Below are positions 26,962-35,656 of a DNA stretch of 64,000 nucleotides, in pieces. Numbering within the stretch: position 1 is the stretch's first letter; each line of letters opens with the position of its first letter. Below the pieces are notes generated by a model. The model was not told the DNA's origin. It did no database searches and saw nothing but the letters and a program-made list of their open reading frames with translations. This DNA comes from DASYAN01 sp963727755 (GTDB lineage: Bacteria > Chloroflexota > Ktedonobacteria > Ktedonobacterales > Ktedonobacteraceae): contig CAVSHN010000011.1 in NCBI GenBank assembly GCA_963727755.1, positions 215,412-279,411 on the forward strand, given 5' to 3'. The translations under genes were made by a program, and so were the position numbers.

Positions 26962-28147
26962 CTAGAACATCGTGCGTCCTTTTGAGCGAGGCAGTAGCAA
27001 GAATGCGACCATCATACTCACACCTAGACACACAAGCTCTTCAATTACTGCTCCTGTCGAGTTAGAGCCTGCCATCGCCAAGTTGAGTATGAGCCAGAAG
27101 GCCCAATTCATAATCGCGCTGGTACCAAACGTGCCGAGAGAGCGACGATTAGCAATATAGAAAACCCCAATTGCGCCAAAGATGCCTAAGATGGCTCCGC
27201 CAGGGAATAATCCTATGCCATTCAATAGAAAGTAGCAGATGATCGAGCTACTGGTAGCCGCTAGCAGATAGACGATGACATAACGTAGTTGTCCATAGAA
27301 GATTTCGACGCCTCGACCAATGAAAAACAGGGAGAGCATACCGATTAAAAATGGTAAGAGACTACTCCCCATATCACCTGGTGGGTAGACAAAAACGCCT
27401 GTCAATAGACGCCAATATTCCAGACCTCTTACGGGATAGCCCAATATACCATACAGAGGAGGAATAATTTGTACAAGCAGGTAAAGAACGATATTGATAG
27501 CGATGATCACATTCGTCACAAAACCGGGGGTTCTGGTTCAGGAAAAAACGCGTACGGATCATCTGGCGGCGTCCCGTATTGGGGCGAGACCAACTTGGAA
27601 TGTTCTCTCGTTCAGCTACCTTATCCCCATATTGTCTGTTGTAGGATTGCTCTTGTGTTGCAAAATCCTGGCTGGCTGTGGGGGAAGTTTCAAGTGCTGG
27701 GAAACATTTGTCAAAGCGACCTCCATAGGAGAGCCGAGTGGCGCGTGCACGTGCTAAATTGGCATCATAATCTTGTCCCTGAACTCGCAAGAGATAAGAA
27801 CGGAGTGCATGGAAGTAGGCGATGCTGGGATCTTCGCTGATAGCGGCATCCACGCTTTGTAGGGCCTGTTCATAGCGGCGATCAAGCAGGTCAAGCAAGG
27901 CTTGAGCAATTTTTGATTCGATGCCGCCATAGGATTGTAGTTCGCAGACTTTATGGCATGCCATACGAACAATAGCATAGTCACCAAGTGCCAGATTTGC
28001 TTCTGCTAACCCCAGATGTATAGCTGGGTCATTGGGCTCGAGTTGTGCGCTATGTGCGTAGGCAATAGCGGCATCGCGTCCTTGTCCCTGAGCCAGTGCA
28101 ACTTGGCCTTGTTCCAGGTAACTTTGGAGATCGGTTTGTGCTTCCAC
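26962..28147 (-). CDS. TPR-rhomboid fusion lacking the protease catalytic residues (one frameshift)
   Basis: ATG at 28147. Residues 1-130 hold three to four TPR-like helices (DLQSYLEQGQVALAQGQGRD, LGLAEANLALGDYAIVR, LRSYLLRVQGQDYDANLARA). After a linker the frame shifts near 27530 (a GGGGG run) into VTNVIIAINIVLYLLVQIIP and a six-helix rhomboid-like domain (WRLLTGVFVYPPGDMG, FIGRGVEIFYGQLRYVIVYL). The position of the catalytic GxSG reads GGAILG and the C-terminal His helix has no His, so it looks like an inactive rhomboid. Total about 394 residues. It lies 63 bases after an active rhomboid gene. Confidence 0.78.
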
Positions 28148-28210
28148 GAGTTATCCTCCCAGTGTAGAATCTCAACTATAGAAAATCGCATCACAAAAGC
28201 AGACTTCTGG

Positions 28211-29101
28211 CTACGATTTTGGTCCATTCAGATATAAAGCAGTGATTGCTAGCAATAGTGTACCTAAAGTTGTCAATAACGCCAAGGGCCAGCGTGCCGA
28301 GAGACGATGTATATCGGTCAACGTGCCATTCGTAGATACCTTGTAATAAGGCATAAACCACCAGCCAAGCCAGCAGCCGCTAATCAAGCCTCCAACGTGC
28401 GCATAGTTATCAATACCTGGCATAACTAGACCGAGACCAAGATTGAGACCGACAATAACGATCAATTCAATGATAGCTGGAATACCTTGCCATGTCATTG
28501 CTCGTCTATGCATAAGTATGAACATGCTATAGGCTCCAACTAGGCCAAACAGTGCTCCTGAAGCCCCAACACTCACCTCTTGAGGAGCAAAATAGAAACT
28601 AGCGATGATGCTTACCACTCCGCTAACGAGATAGATAAAGAACAAGCGTATGTGTCCTGCAAGTCTCTCTATATAGATGCCAAGGAAGATCAAATTGAGC
28701 ATATTCAGCCCAACGTGTAGAGCATTGACATGCAAGAAAATGGGAGTAATAAAACGCCAGTACTGTCCCTGTCTAATGAGTGGATTATACTTGGCTCCAT
28801 CGGCAAGTAGCACTTTAGTAATCGTCTGGTCGTCCTGAGGCTGGATCGTGATAGCGTTACGGATAATATACATAAGGATATCCTGTACGCTATGTGCTCC
28901 TGTTGCTAAAGCTGCTTGAGAGGTGGTGAGGACCCACACAGTAATTGTAGCAGAGATGATACTCCAAGTGACCCAACTGATCCGTATCAGCCCTTGTTGT
29001 CTGTCATGTTGAGCGAACGCTGCTTGATAGCTCATCTTTGCGCGTTGAGTAGGCCCAATGGCCTCTGCTTTAAAGGGGAGATTCTGCAAACTTACCCTCA
29101 T
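28211..29101 (-). CDS. Rhomboid family intramembrane serine protease
   Basis: 296 residues. After a soluble N-terminus and one leading helix (about 42-64) the rhomboid core shows WRFITPIFLHVNALHVGLNM with the oxyanion His and Asn, VSVGASGALFGLVGAYSMF with catalytic Ser181, and DNYAHVGGLISGCWLG with catalytic His235. A seventh helix follows at the C-terminus. Cleaves transmembrane substrates within the membrane; substrate unknown. Probably cotranscribed with the TPR-pseudorhomboid downstream. Confidence 0.92.
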   Translation of the reverse strand: MRVSLQNLPFKAEAIGPTQRAKMSYQAAFAQHDRQQGLIRISWVTWSIISATITVWVLTTSQAALATGAHSVQDILMYIIRNAITIQPQDDQTITKVLLADGAKYNPLIRQGQYWRFITPIFLHVNALHVGLNMLNLIFLGIYIERLAGHIRLFFIYLVSGVVSIIASFYFAPQEVSVGASGALFGLVGAYSMFILMHRRAMTWQGIPAIIELIVIVGLNLGLGLVMPGIDNYAHVGGLISGCWLGWWFMPYYKVSTNGTLTDIHRLSARWPLALLTTLGTLLLAITALYLNGPKS

Positions 29102-29309
29102 CCATAGTATTTATTGCTCGTCAGGCTAGATCCCTGTCTTTATTCTACAACGTCCTTGCTTGGTAATACGTTGTAACTGGTCGAACGTAGCAGAATATGT
29201 GGTGAATTTCTCTTGGAGTCCTATGACCTATCCTAGAGGACTTTCCGATGGCCTGTGCCAGACAGATGGGAGCTTTGCATACGCCATACAAGTATTCCTG
29301 TGAGTGCGT

Positions 29310-29315
29310 TATAAT
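29310..29315 (+). promoter_or_regulatory. -10 element upstream of the coupled membrane-protein genes
   Basis: Perfect TATAAT at 29310-29315, 40 bases before the ATG at 29355; the -35 is poor (TACAAG with a 17-base spacer). Confidence 0.5.
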
Positions 29316-29354
29316 GAGATAGAATTACTTCAAATTTACATTGGGAGGCGCACT

Positions 29355-29843
29355 ATGCAGACGGCAAAGCGGTTTGCGCTAATTGTGTCGGTGATCCTGG
29401 GAATAGTACTCATTGTAGGTCTCATACTGGCGGCTATCTTCAAAGTATTGCTCAATGTCCTCTATGTTTTCTTAATCGTTCTAGCATTGCTCATGGTTGC
29501 TGCCACGCTCTTTCAAATCTATTCGATCATAGCATTTATGCGTACAATCAAAACTATGCGTGACGAGATGAGACCCCTGATGGCATCGGTTCAAGAGACC
29601 GTAGGGATCATGAAAAATACCATGCAGACGGCAGGGCATACAGTTTCGACGATTGGTCAAACGACAAAGTTGACCTCTGAATTCGCTCTAGCTCCTATTA
29701 TTCATACAGTGGCAGCGGTAGTAGCTGTGCAGGGGATGATGCGTGTATTCCTAGGGAAAGGACGTGCCCGTAGCCGTGCTGAACGGAGGCGCGAACAACA
29801 GTTGGAGGCAATGCAAGAGGCTAATGCAAAAGGAGATGAATAA
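29355..29843 (+). CDS. Hypothetical membrane protein, 162 aa
   Basis: ATG at 29355 has GGGAGG 7 bases upstream and is preferred to the GTG at 29304. Two adjoining hydrophobic segments (residues about 6-60: FALIVSVILGIVLIVGLILA, LYVFLIVLALLMVAATLFQI), then an amphipathic helical part (IKTMRDEMRPLMASVQETVG) and a basic C-terminus (RARSRAERRREQQLEAMQEA). Layout recalls DUF948-type proteins. Stop overlaps the next start as TAATG. Confidence 0.7.
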   Translation: MQTAKRFALIVSVILGIVLIVGLILAAIFKVLLNVLYVFLIVLALLMVAATLFQIYSIIAFMRTIKTMRDEMRPLMASVQETVGIMKNTMQTAGHTVSTIGQTTKLTSEFALAPIIHTVAAVVAVQGMMRVFLGKGRARSRAERRREQQLEAMQEANAKGDE

Positions 29844-30322
29844 TGCTAAATTTAGTGCTTGCCGCAAATTCCACCCTAGCGATGTTCGGACAGATTGCAG
29901 CCATTGTCATCGGCCTATTTGTGCTAATTTTTGTCCTGCTGGCGATAGCCTTTAATGTATTGATGTCATTTACGATGGCATGGATGCATGAGAAGGTGGA
30001 CCTTATTAAGATGTTACGGCCCACGGTCGAGAGTATAAATAAAGCCAGTGAGTCGGTGAGCCAGGGAATAGCGCCAACTGCGAATGAGAATATCGTTGTC
30101 CGTAAGATAGCCTCTCTACCTGCAAATATGCATGTGGTTGATGAAAAGGTGCAGCAATCTACGGACAGGGTTGCCAATGCAGTGATCGAATTCCGTGCCC
30201 GTACAGTGCAAGTACAAACGGTGGTTAAAGCGTTTCTCTTACCAGGCTTGACGAGGCGGAGGCCTGTGATTCCAACTGGTGATGTAGCGAAGGACCTAAA
30301 GGTCCCCAAGCTTGTATGGTGA
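29843..30322 (+). CDS. Hypothetical membrane protein, 159 aa, coupled to its neighbour
   Basis: Start overlaps the previous stop (TAATG), with AGGAG inside the previous gene. One long hydrophobic segment at residues 14-48 (FGQIAAIVIGLFVLIFVLLA), then helical region VDLIKMLRPTVESINKASES and a C-terminal tail. The same layout as the upstream gene (membrane anchor plus cytoplasmic helix) suggests the two products pair. Family not recognised. Followed by two hairpins. Confidence 0.7.
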   Translation: MLNLVLAANSTLAMFGQIAAIVIGLFVLIFVLLAIAFNVLMSFTMAWMHEKVDLIKMLRPTVESINKASESVSQGIAPTANENIVVRKIASLPANMHVVDEKVQQSTDRVANAVIEFRARTVQVQTVVKAFLLPGLTRRRPVIPTGDVAKDLKVPKLVW

Positions 30323-30343
30323 TCGAAGAACCATCACCTCAAG

Positions 30344-30379
30344 GGGTAGAGTCAGCACCTATCAGTGCTGGCTCTACCC
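30344..30379. terminator. Terminator hairpin 1 between convergent genes
   Basis: GGGTAGAG and CTCTACCC arms with CAGCAC/GTGCTG inside, loop CTATCA: a 14-15 bp stem just after the 30322 stop. Confidence 0.7.
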
Positions 30380-30412
30380 AATAATGTCGCTAGTGAACCA
30401 AATGCCTAAGAA

Positions 30413-30435
30413 GGAGACAGCTTCTCACTGTCTCC
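30413..30435. terminator. Terminator hairpin 2 between convergent genes
   Basis: GGAGACAG, loop CTTCTCA, CTGTCTCC, 28 bases from the stop of the minus-strand repeat protein; on the minus strand it is followed by TTCTT. Confidence 0.65.
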
Positions 30436-30462
30436 TAGGTTCTAGGTGCACAATCAACAGAT

Positions 30463-31545
30463 TTATCCTGTTGCATTATCTTCTGCTCTAGATGTTCCCT
30501 CTCTCTTGTTCCGCCATGCAGCTCCTGGCAGGGTATTCACCCAATAATGCAGATAGCGTTCTAGGTACTCTTGACCATTCTCACGCTCAAGCCATTGATG
30601 AAGCCATGTCTCATTTTTCTGAGCCCATGCCGCACCTTGTTCAGTCTTCACCCACCGATGCAGGTTCCATTTTAGGTACGCTTGACCATTCTCACGCTCA
30701 AGCCATTGATGAAGCCATGTCTCATTTTTCTGAGCCCATGCCGCACCTTGTTCAGTGCTTACCCAACCATACAGATTCCATCCTAGGTAATTTTGACCAT
30801 TCTCACTCTCAAGCCATTGATGAAGCCAAGCCTCATTTTGCTGAGACCATGCAGCACCTTGCTCAGTGCTTACCCAATCATGCAGACGTAATCTTAGGTA
30901 CGCTTGACCATTTTCACTCTCAAGGAATTGTGGATATTGTTCATACCATGCAGCACCTTGCTCAGTGCTTACCCAATCATGCAGACGTAATCTTAGGTAC
31001 GCTTGACCGTTCTCACTCTCAAGGAATTGTGGATATTGCTCATACCATGCAGCACCTTGCTCAGTGCTTACCCAATCATGCAGATGCAGCATTAGGTACT
31101 CTTGACCCTTCTCACTCTCAAGGAATTGTGGATGTTGCTTATGCCATTGCCCTCCTGGCTTGGTTCCTACAAAATCGTGGTAATGGTTTCGACCATACTT
31201 ACCTCCAAGGAGTTCTTCCTCATAACGTTGGAATAAGCAATCTGCTACGTTATCAGGAAACCGATGAAAGTTCCTGACAAGCCAGGATTGCCCCGATTTC
31301 CTTCCCAGCCAGTCTTTAACCGGATCCTGATCTACAAACTGTTCCAACTTTGCTGGGGAAAAATCACTTGGTTTTATCTGTTCCTGCTCGAGCTTCGTGA
31401 AAATAAGCTCCTGAAGAGATGGAGATTTTCGCTCAGCAGTTATATATGGCTGTACAGCAAAATCAGATGTTTTCCTTTTTTTTGTCTTGGATGATGAGGC
31501 GCTTGCCTCACCATCATTTGCCCTTGACATTTCTCTTTTATGCAT
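30463..31545 (-). CDS. Tryptophan-rich tandem-repeat protein, 360 aa, unclassified
   Basis: Residues 1-70 are basic, Ser-rich and probably flexible (MHKREMSRANDGEASASSSK). From about residue 80 to 345 the protein is built of about 14 copies of a 16-20 residue motif, [WF]-[LV]-x-x-x-x-G-x-x-[WY], alternating between two types: DWVSTEQGAAWYEQYPQ and FLESENGQAYLRLRLH. Two types together make a 33-residue unit (two identical copies) that becomes 37 residues later through insertion of NETWLHQ-like segments. No signal peptide or membrane segment. I know no named family. The regular helix-like spacing suggests a solenoid for protein or nucleic-acid binding. DNA repeats are nearly identical, so copy number may vary. 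Confidence 0.7.
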   Translation of the reverse strand: MHKREMSRANDGEASASSSKTKKRKTSDFAVQPYITAERKSPSLQELIFTKLEQEQIKPSDFSPAKLEQFVDQDPVKDWLGRKSGQSWLVRNFHRFPDNVADCLFQRYEEELLGGKYGRNHYHDFVGTKPGGQWHKQHPQFLESEKGQEYLMLHLHDWVSTEQGAAWYEQYPQFLESENGQAYLRLRLHDWVSTEQGAAWYEQYPQFLESENGQAYLRLRLHDWVSTEQGAAWSQQNEAWLHQWLESENGQNYLGWNLYGWVSTEQGAAWAQKNETWLHQWLERENGQAYLKWNLHRWVKTEQGAAWAQKNETWLHQWLERENGQEYLERYLHYWVNTLPGAAWRNKREGTSRAEDNATG

Positions 31546-31987
31546 AGTTCCACTCTCTTGATTTTTGTCACAACTCAGGTTTCCTAGAAGCTTGCCTAAG
31601 TGTATAGTTATGCAAAACGGGATTTGCTAATATAATTATTAAGTAACGGCAAAATAGCACGCGCCAGAAAACGATGTTCCAGAGATGTCTCTCCTTTGGG
31701 CTCGTGCAGCCCATTGAAGCGCATTGTTTGACAAGCAAGGATCTGTCTTCTCACAGGCTTTCCTGCCAGAGCGTTAGTGCTTGCAATCACAGTGTAGTCT
31801 CATCAAAGCAGGAAAACAAGGAAGAAAGAGGGACAGCTTGTACTCTAACTGGCTAGAAAAAGGTAGGAGACGGCTCTTACCATCTCCTACCTTTTTCTAA
31901 TGTAATGTATCTTTATAGTACTAGCTATAGTCTGACAATGTTTTGAGAGCAAGAGTCATGCTTTCCCTCTCAAGTCACTTATCAAAA
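31546..31987. other. Intergenic region between tat operon and repeat protein
   Basis: Contains the tat terminator (31857-31896). It should also hold the promoter of the repeat-protein gene (start 31545). Short open frames here are not protein-like. Confidence 0.5.
31857..31896 (-). terminator. Bidirectional rho-independent terminator of the tat operon
   Basis: AAAAAGGTAGGAGA (31857-31870) and TCTCCTACCTTTTT (31883-31896) form a perfect 14-bp stem with T-runs on both strands. Confidence 0.92.
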
Positions 31988-32320
31988 TTAGTCAAGCTTC
32001 GAATCGCTAGTATTAACATTTGCATGCTCAGCAGGGGAAGCTTGAACAGCCTCGTAAGCGTTAGCTTCTTCCTTCTTGCGAGCAATTTCGTGTTCCAGAG
32101 CTTCCAGCTCTGATCGTCTCTGTTCCAGCAAAATTTGCTCTTGAGGTATCTCCTTATCCTTATCCTTATCCGCGTTTTCTATTTCGCTCATTCCCTTTTT
32201 AAAAGCATTGATGCTTTTACCAATGCTTGCCCCGATTTCTGGCAATTTCTTAGGGCCAAAGATCAGGAGGGCTATGACCAAAAAGATAAGGAGTTCTGGT
32301 AAACGGGCACCAAATGGCAT
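31988..32320 (-). CDS. tatA: Sec-independent translocase TatA (copy 1)
   Basis: MPFGARLPELLIFLVIALLI followed by FGPKKLPEIGASIGKSINAF: short membrane anchor, the FGPKKLPE hinge and the amphipathic helix of TatA, the pore-forming subunit of the twin-arginine export system. The C-terminal half is a charged coiled coil (EQRRSELEALEHEIARKKEE). 110 residues. Last gene of a tatA-tatC-tatA operon, 17 bases after tatC. Confidence 0.93.
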   Translation of the reverse strand: MPFGARLPELLIFLVIALLIFGPKKLPEIGASIGKSINAFKKGMSEIENADKDKDKEIPQEQILLEQRRSELEALEHEIARKKEEANAYEAVQASPAEHANVNTSDSKLD

Positions 32321-32337
32321 GATATGTATATCCTTTC

Positions 32338-33147
32338 TTACTCTTCTATGACCACTTGCTTAACAAAGAAGCGGATGAAAATGATCGTCAACTCATACAG
32401 AAACGACATTGCTGCACCCAAGATAAGTGGACTGTAAGGGTCTGCACCTGGTGTTGCAAAGGTCGCTGCTATCCACATAATGACGTGAGCTATTGCACGT
32501 TTGCTCTGCAATGTCTCTTTTGAGACTATGCCAATTCTGGCCAGGAAGGTCAGGATTAATGGCAATTCAAAGATCAATCCGAAAATCAGAATAAAGACAG
32601 CTACAAATGTAAAATAGCTATCGGCTGTTACCAGAGGTGTGAAACTATCAGATGCAAAATTAACCAGCCATTGTACAGGATAGCGCAAAACAGCATAGCC
32701 CAAGCTAATACCCATGAGAAAGAGTATAATGCCAATGAAGATGAATGGTATGGCATTCTTCTTTTCGTGCTCGTATAGCCCTGGTGCAATGAAGGCCCAC
32801 GTCTGGTAGAGAAGTACTGGCAATGCTAAGATGACGCCAGCGACGATTGATATCAGCAGATAGGTCGTAAAACCTTCCGTCAGGCCAGTAACGATGAGAG
32901 GATGCCCCGTTTTCAGGCTTAAAGTGTTGGCGGTATCTGGCAGTGGTGCTTCTAGGAACCTGATAAGCCAATCCCTGAAGACAAAAGCGATGGTAGAACC
33001 AATGACAACCGCAATCAGCACTTTAAAGATGCGCCAGCGTAGTTCCTCCAGATGATCTATCAGAGACATCGTGGTGAGACCTTCATCATCATCATTCTCT
33101 TGCTGGCTGGTGCTATTAAGTATCTCTAGAGAATCTTGCGTATCCAT
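32338..33147 (-). CDS. tatC: Sec-independent translocase TatC
   Basis: Core membrane receptor for twin-arginine signal peptides. The N-terminal signature SLIDHLEELRWRIFKVLIAV and five to six transmembrane helices follow, with YQTWAFIAPGLYEHEKK and FGLIFELPLILTFLARIGIV. I choose ATG 33147 (MDTQDSLEILN) because GAGG lies about 8 bases upstream; the frame reaches 33174. Full length. Between two tatA genes. Confidence 0.93.
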   Translation of the reverse strand: MDTQDSLEILNSTSQQENDDDEGLTTMSLIDHLEELRWRIFKVLIAVVIGSTIAFVFRDWLIRFLEAPLPDTANTLSLKTGHPLIVTGLTEGFTTYLLISIVAGVILALPVLLYQTWAFIAPGLYEHEKKNAIPFIFIGIILFLMGISLGYAVLRYPVQWLVNFASDSFTPLVTADSYFTFVAVFILIFGLIFELPLILTFLARIGIVSKETLQSKRAIAHVIMWIAATFATPGADPYSPLILGAAMSFLYELTIIFIRFFVKQVVIEE

Positions 33148-33182
33148 CCTGTTCCTCATAAGACTAGCAGGCATTGCCTGAA

Positions 33183-33512
33183 CTACTTTGTTTGCGCGTC
33201 TGTAGCTGTGCTCTTGCTGGTCCCCTCTACAGTATGTGTAGCTTGGTGGGCACTCAATTCAGCCTTTTTGCTAGCAATCTCGTGCTCCAGAGCCTCTAGT
33301 TCCAGGCGTCTAAGTTCTAATTTTCGCTCTTCTAGTAGCACAGCCGTATTGTCCGATTCTATTCCTTCTTTAGCCTCTTTAACACCATTTTTTAGTGATT
33401 TGATACTTTTGCCAATAGCTGCTCCTATTTCCGGTAGTTTTTTAGGGCCGAAGATCAAGAGTGCGAGCACCGAATAGATAATCAGGTCCGACAGGCGAAA
33501 TCCGAATGGCAT
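33183..33512 (-). CDS. tatA: Sec-independent translocase TatA (copy 2)
   Basis: MPFGFRLSDLIIYSVLALLI then FGPKKLPEIGAAIGKSIKSL: TatA anchor, hinge and amphipathic helix. AAAGGA precedes the ATG at 33512. C-terminus repeats the coiled-coil (LRRLELEALEHEIASKKAEL) seen in the other copy, so the two are paralogues. First gene of the tat operon. Confidence 0.93.
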   Translation of the reverse strand: MPFGFRLSDLIIYSVLALLIFGPKKLPEIGAAIGKSIKSLKNGVKEAKEGIESDNTAVLLEERKLELRRLELEALEHEIASKKAELSAHQATHTVEGTSKSTATDAQTK

Positions 33513-33623
33513 GGCGTAGTCCTTTCTCAAGTACGCATTTGATATGAAATGATTTCGTAAGTTGCAGCGCTATCTTCCTGAATATGCAATAAGTGTGAAC
33601 AAACATATAAATCTTGTATCAAG

Positions 33624-33911
33624 TTAGGAAAGTGCAGATCGTGTATTATCTGTGCCCGACAGAGCGTGCTCCAAAATGTCCAGACCAGCGCCCAGCAGAC
33701 CGAGGCCTGCGGAACTGATAGCGACCAACTTGACTGCACGGCGACGATTGATGCGATATGCGCGTATATTGGCAGCTATACGTTCTTGTTGTTGCCTAAT
33801 TCTCATTTCGTCTCTTACTGAGGAGACAAGCTGCTGTTGCAGGAGCGTTGGTACTGGTGCGGTATGTCCGTAGTGACGGAGTAGCAACGTTTCGATTGTA
33901 TCGTCATGCAT
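33624..33911 (-). CDS. Small membrane protein overlapping an ECF sigma gene, possible anti-sigma factor
   Basis: 95 residues: MHDDTIETLLLRHYGHTAPV, a helical segment, a basic patch RINRRRAVKLV, and one transmembrane helix (VAISSAGLGLLGAGLDILEH). Starts 8 bases inside the sigma gene's 3' end, so the two are translated together. Position and layout (cytoplasmic helix plus membrane anchor) suggest sigma control, but there is no zinc-binding HxxxCxxC motif and no recognised family. Confidence 0.6.
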   Translation of the reverse strand: MHDDTIETLLLRHYGHTAPVPTLLQQQLVSSVRDEMRIRQQQERIAANIRAYRINRRRAVKLVAISSAGLGLLGAGLDILEHALSGTDNTRSALS

Positions 33912-34668
33912 AGTTTTCCCTTGCTATGAGTGGATATGTAGTCACCATTGTATCATTCTTCTTCGATTGAGAGCTGTCTCTACCCAGCCGGCTCATCTCA
34001 GTATTGCGATGGGGCTGAGTTCCCTCGCTTGTTACAGGTGTTGTATCAATGACGTGTTCACCGCTCTCGTAGTTATATATTTGCTGAAACTGTTTCCGTG
34101 CCCGTGCAAGCCGCTGGCGAACCGTAGCTTCTTTGAGATCGAGTAGCGCAGCAATTTCAGCGGTAGAGAGACCACCAACAATCGAAAGGAGCAAGCAGGC
34201 CCGCATAGCTTCCGGTAATTTTGCCAGTGTTAGATGTACAGCCTCTTGCTCAGCGATCAATTCTGCCGGGTCATTCGTTGTATGAACTCCATAGCCCTCA
34301 GGTTGCAGAGGAACAGCTTGTTCCTGAATAGCTTGCCAGTAAGTTCTCATTTCTGTGGTTCCCTGTGCATCCTGATGTTTTCTCTCTTGCATATATGAGA
34401 ACGGAATGAAGCGAAACAGAACTTGCCGACGACGTTGCATCCGCACCATATTGAGAGCAATACGCAAAAGCCAAGCTTTAGCATGAAATTGCGTACCGCT
34501 GGTAGTGCGGGCAGCATCGATACCTTTCAAAGCCTGAAGAAAGGTATCCTGAGTGAGATCCTGGCTTTCCTCCCAGTTGCCAGTCAGGCCATAGATAGTA
34601 TGGAAAACCAGTTTATAATATTCATGAATAAGTGCCTCTACAGCTTGATCTGCAGGCATAGCATCCAC
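33904..34668 (-). CDS. ECF-type RNA polymerase sigma factor
   Basis: 254 residues. Sigma region 2: LIHEYYKLVFHTIYGLTGNW, EESQDLTQDTFLQALKGID, AWLLRIALNMVRMQRRRQV. Region 4: LAKLPEAMRACLLLSIVGGL, STAEIAALLDLKEATVRQRL, ARARKQFQQI. A linker of about 40 residues between them and a 55-residue polar tail after region 4 are longer than usual. Cotranscribed and overlapping with a small membrane protein that may control it. Confidence 0.9.
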   Translation of the reverse strand: MDAMPADQAVEALIHEYYKLVFHTIYGLTGNWEESQDLTQDTFLQALKGIDAARTTSGTQFHAKAWLLRIALNMVRMQRRRQVLFRFIPFSYMQERKHQDAQGTTEMRTYWQAIQEQAVPLQPEGYGVHTTNDPAELIAEQEAVHLTLAKLPEAMRACLLLSIVGGLSTAEIAALLDLKEATVRQRLARARKQFQQIYNYESGEHVIDTTPVTSEGTQPHRNTEMSRLGRDSSQSKKNDTMVTTYPLIARENYA

Positions 34669-34976
34669 ACGAGACTCTTTTCGTTCTTGCCGGGTATATT
34701 TTGTCTAGCCCAGCTCTGTTAATAAAGATGCATGGGGATAGCAGTTTGTGACAATGGAAACTGCTTTCATGACTACGGAGCTGCCCAACGATAATTTTTG
34801 TCGGGCGGTCATGAATAATTGCTATTAGCAGCAGTTATCATTTTACATTACTTAATATGTACAGAAGTAAAAAGAGATTTAGTGTGCATAGGGTAGATGA
34901 GGGGCGAGTGGGCGACCGCATGGTCGCCCAGTAGGCGCTCAAGAGAGGCAGCGTTGAGCGCCTCGTCAAGATATTG
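34669..34976. other. Intergenic region between sigma factor and acpP
   Basis: Contains the acpP terminator hairpins and, nearer the sigma gene, GCAGTTT/AAACTGC at 34744-34767 and an imperfect stem TCATGAC/GTCATGA at about 34779-34816. Their role is unknown. Confidence 0.45.
34910..34963 (-). terminator. Double hairpin after acpP
   Basis: AGGCGCTCAA (34933-34942) with TTGAGCGCCT (34954-34963), perfect 10 bp, then GGGCGACC (34910-34917) with GGTCGCCC (34922-34929), perfect 8 bp. Lies 14 bases after the acpP stop. No T-run. Confidence 0.65.
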
Positions 34977-35213
34977 TTAGCGCAAGTGCTCTTCGATGTA
35001 ATCTTCAGCCTCTTGCACTGTTGTAATCTTCTCTGCATCCTCATCCGAGATTTGCAGTTTGAACTCTTCTTCTAGAGACATAATAAGTTCAACAAGATCA
35101 AGTGAGTCAGCATTGAGATCTTCAACGAAAGAAGCGGTAGGCACGGCCTCGCTTTCCTCGACACCAAGCTGCTCAACGATAATTTTTTTCAGACGCTCAT
35201 TAATAGTGGGCAT
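34977..35213 (-). CDS. acpP: Acyl carrier protein
   Basis: 78 residues: MPTINERLKKIIVEQLGVEE, FVEDLNADSLDLVELIMSLE with the phosphopantetheine Ser37 in DSLDL. Carries growing acyl chains in fatty-acid synthesis. Start overlaps the nusB stop as TAATG, so translation is coupled. fabD lies 1.4 kb upstream on the same strand. Confidence 0.97.
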   Translation of the reverse strand: MPTINERLKKIIVEQLGVEESEAVPTASFVEDLNADSLDLVELIMSLEEEFKLQISDEDAEKITTVQEAEDYIEEHLR

Positions 35214-35656
35214 TATTTCACCTCGCTTTCGGTTTTTGGGATGGGCTGCTGCTGGGCCCGATTAAATATTGTACCGAGGACCCCATTGATGAAGCGGCTA
35301 GAGGTTTCGCTGCCAAAGGATTTGGCAAGTTCTACTGCTTCATTAATTGCGGCCTTAGCTGGTACACTATTATTAAACAGAATCTCGTAGATTGCAAGTC
35401 TGAGAATATTTTTGTCGATGCGTGCCATTTGCTGCAATGGCCATTCCCGTGCTGCACTCTGGATGTGTGCATCGATATCTGCGAGATGATCACGCACACC
35501 CAGGATGAGTTCTCCAGCGTATTCTACAACCTTGAGGTGCAGGTTGCGCTCCTTGGCATGGCGCTGCAAGATCTCTGTTGGGGAATGGTTGACAATATCG
35601 TACTCATACAGTGTTTGCAGTGCGATCATTCGCGCTTGCCTGCGTATCCCTGGCAT
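35213..35656 (-). CDS. nusB: Transcription antitermination factor NusB
   Basis: MPGIRRQARMIALQTLYEYD, MARIDKNILRLAIYEILFN, PAKAAINEAVELAKSFGSET and SSRFINGVLGTIF are the conserved NusB segments; it binds boxA RNA with S10 in rRNA antitermination. ATG at 35656 with GAGGGAACT upstream preferred to the open frame running to 35707. 147 residues, complete. Coupled to acpP. Confidence 0.95.
   Translation of the reverse strand: MPGIRRQARMIALQTLYEYDIVNHSPTEILQRHAKERNLHLKVVEYAGELILGVRDHLADIDAHIQSAAREWPLQQMARIDKNILRLAIYEILFNNSVPAKAAINEAVELAKSFGSETSSRFINGVLGTIFNRAQQQPIPKTESEVK

Noticed and set aside
30492..31277. A 261-codon plus-strand repetitive frame opposite the tryptophan-rich protein
   Set aside because: Complement of the repeat gene; the minus strand has the better start, composition and terminators.
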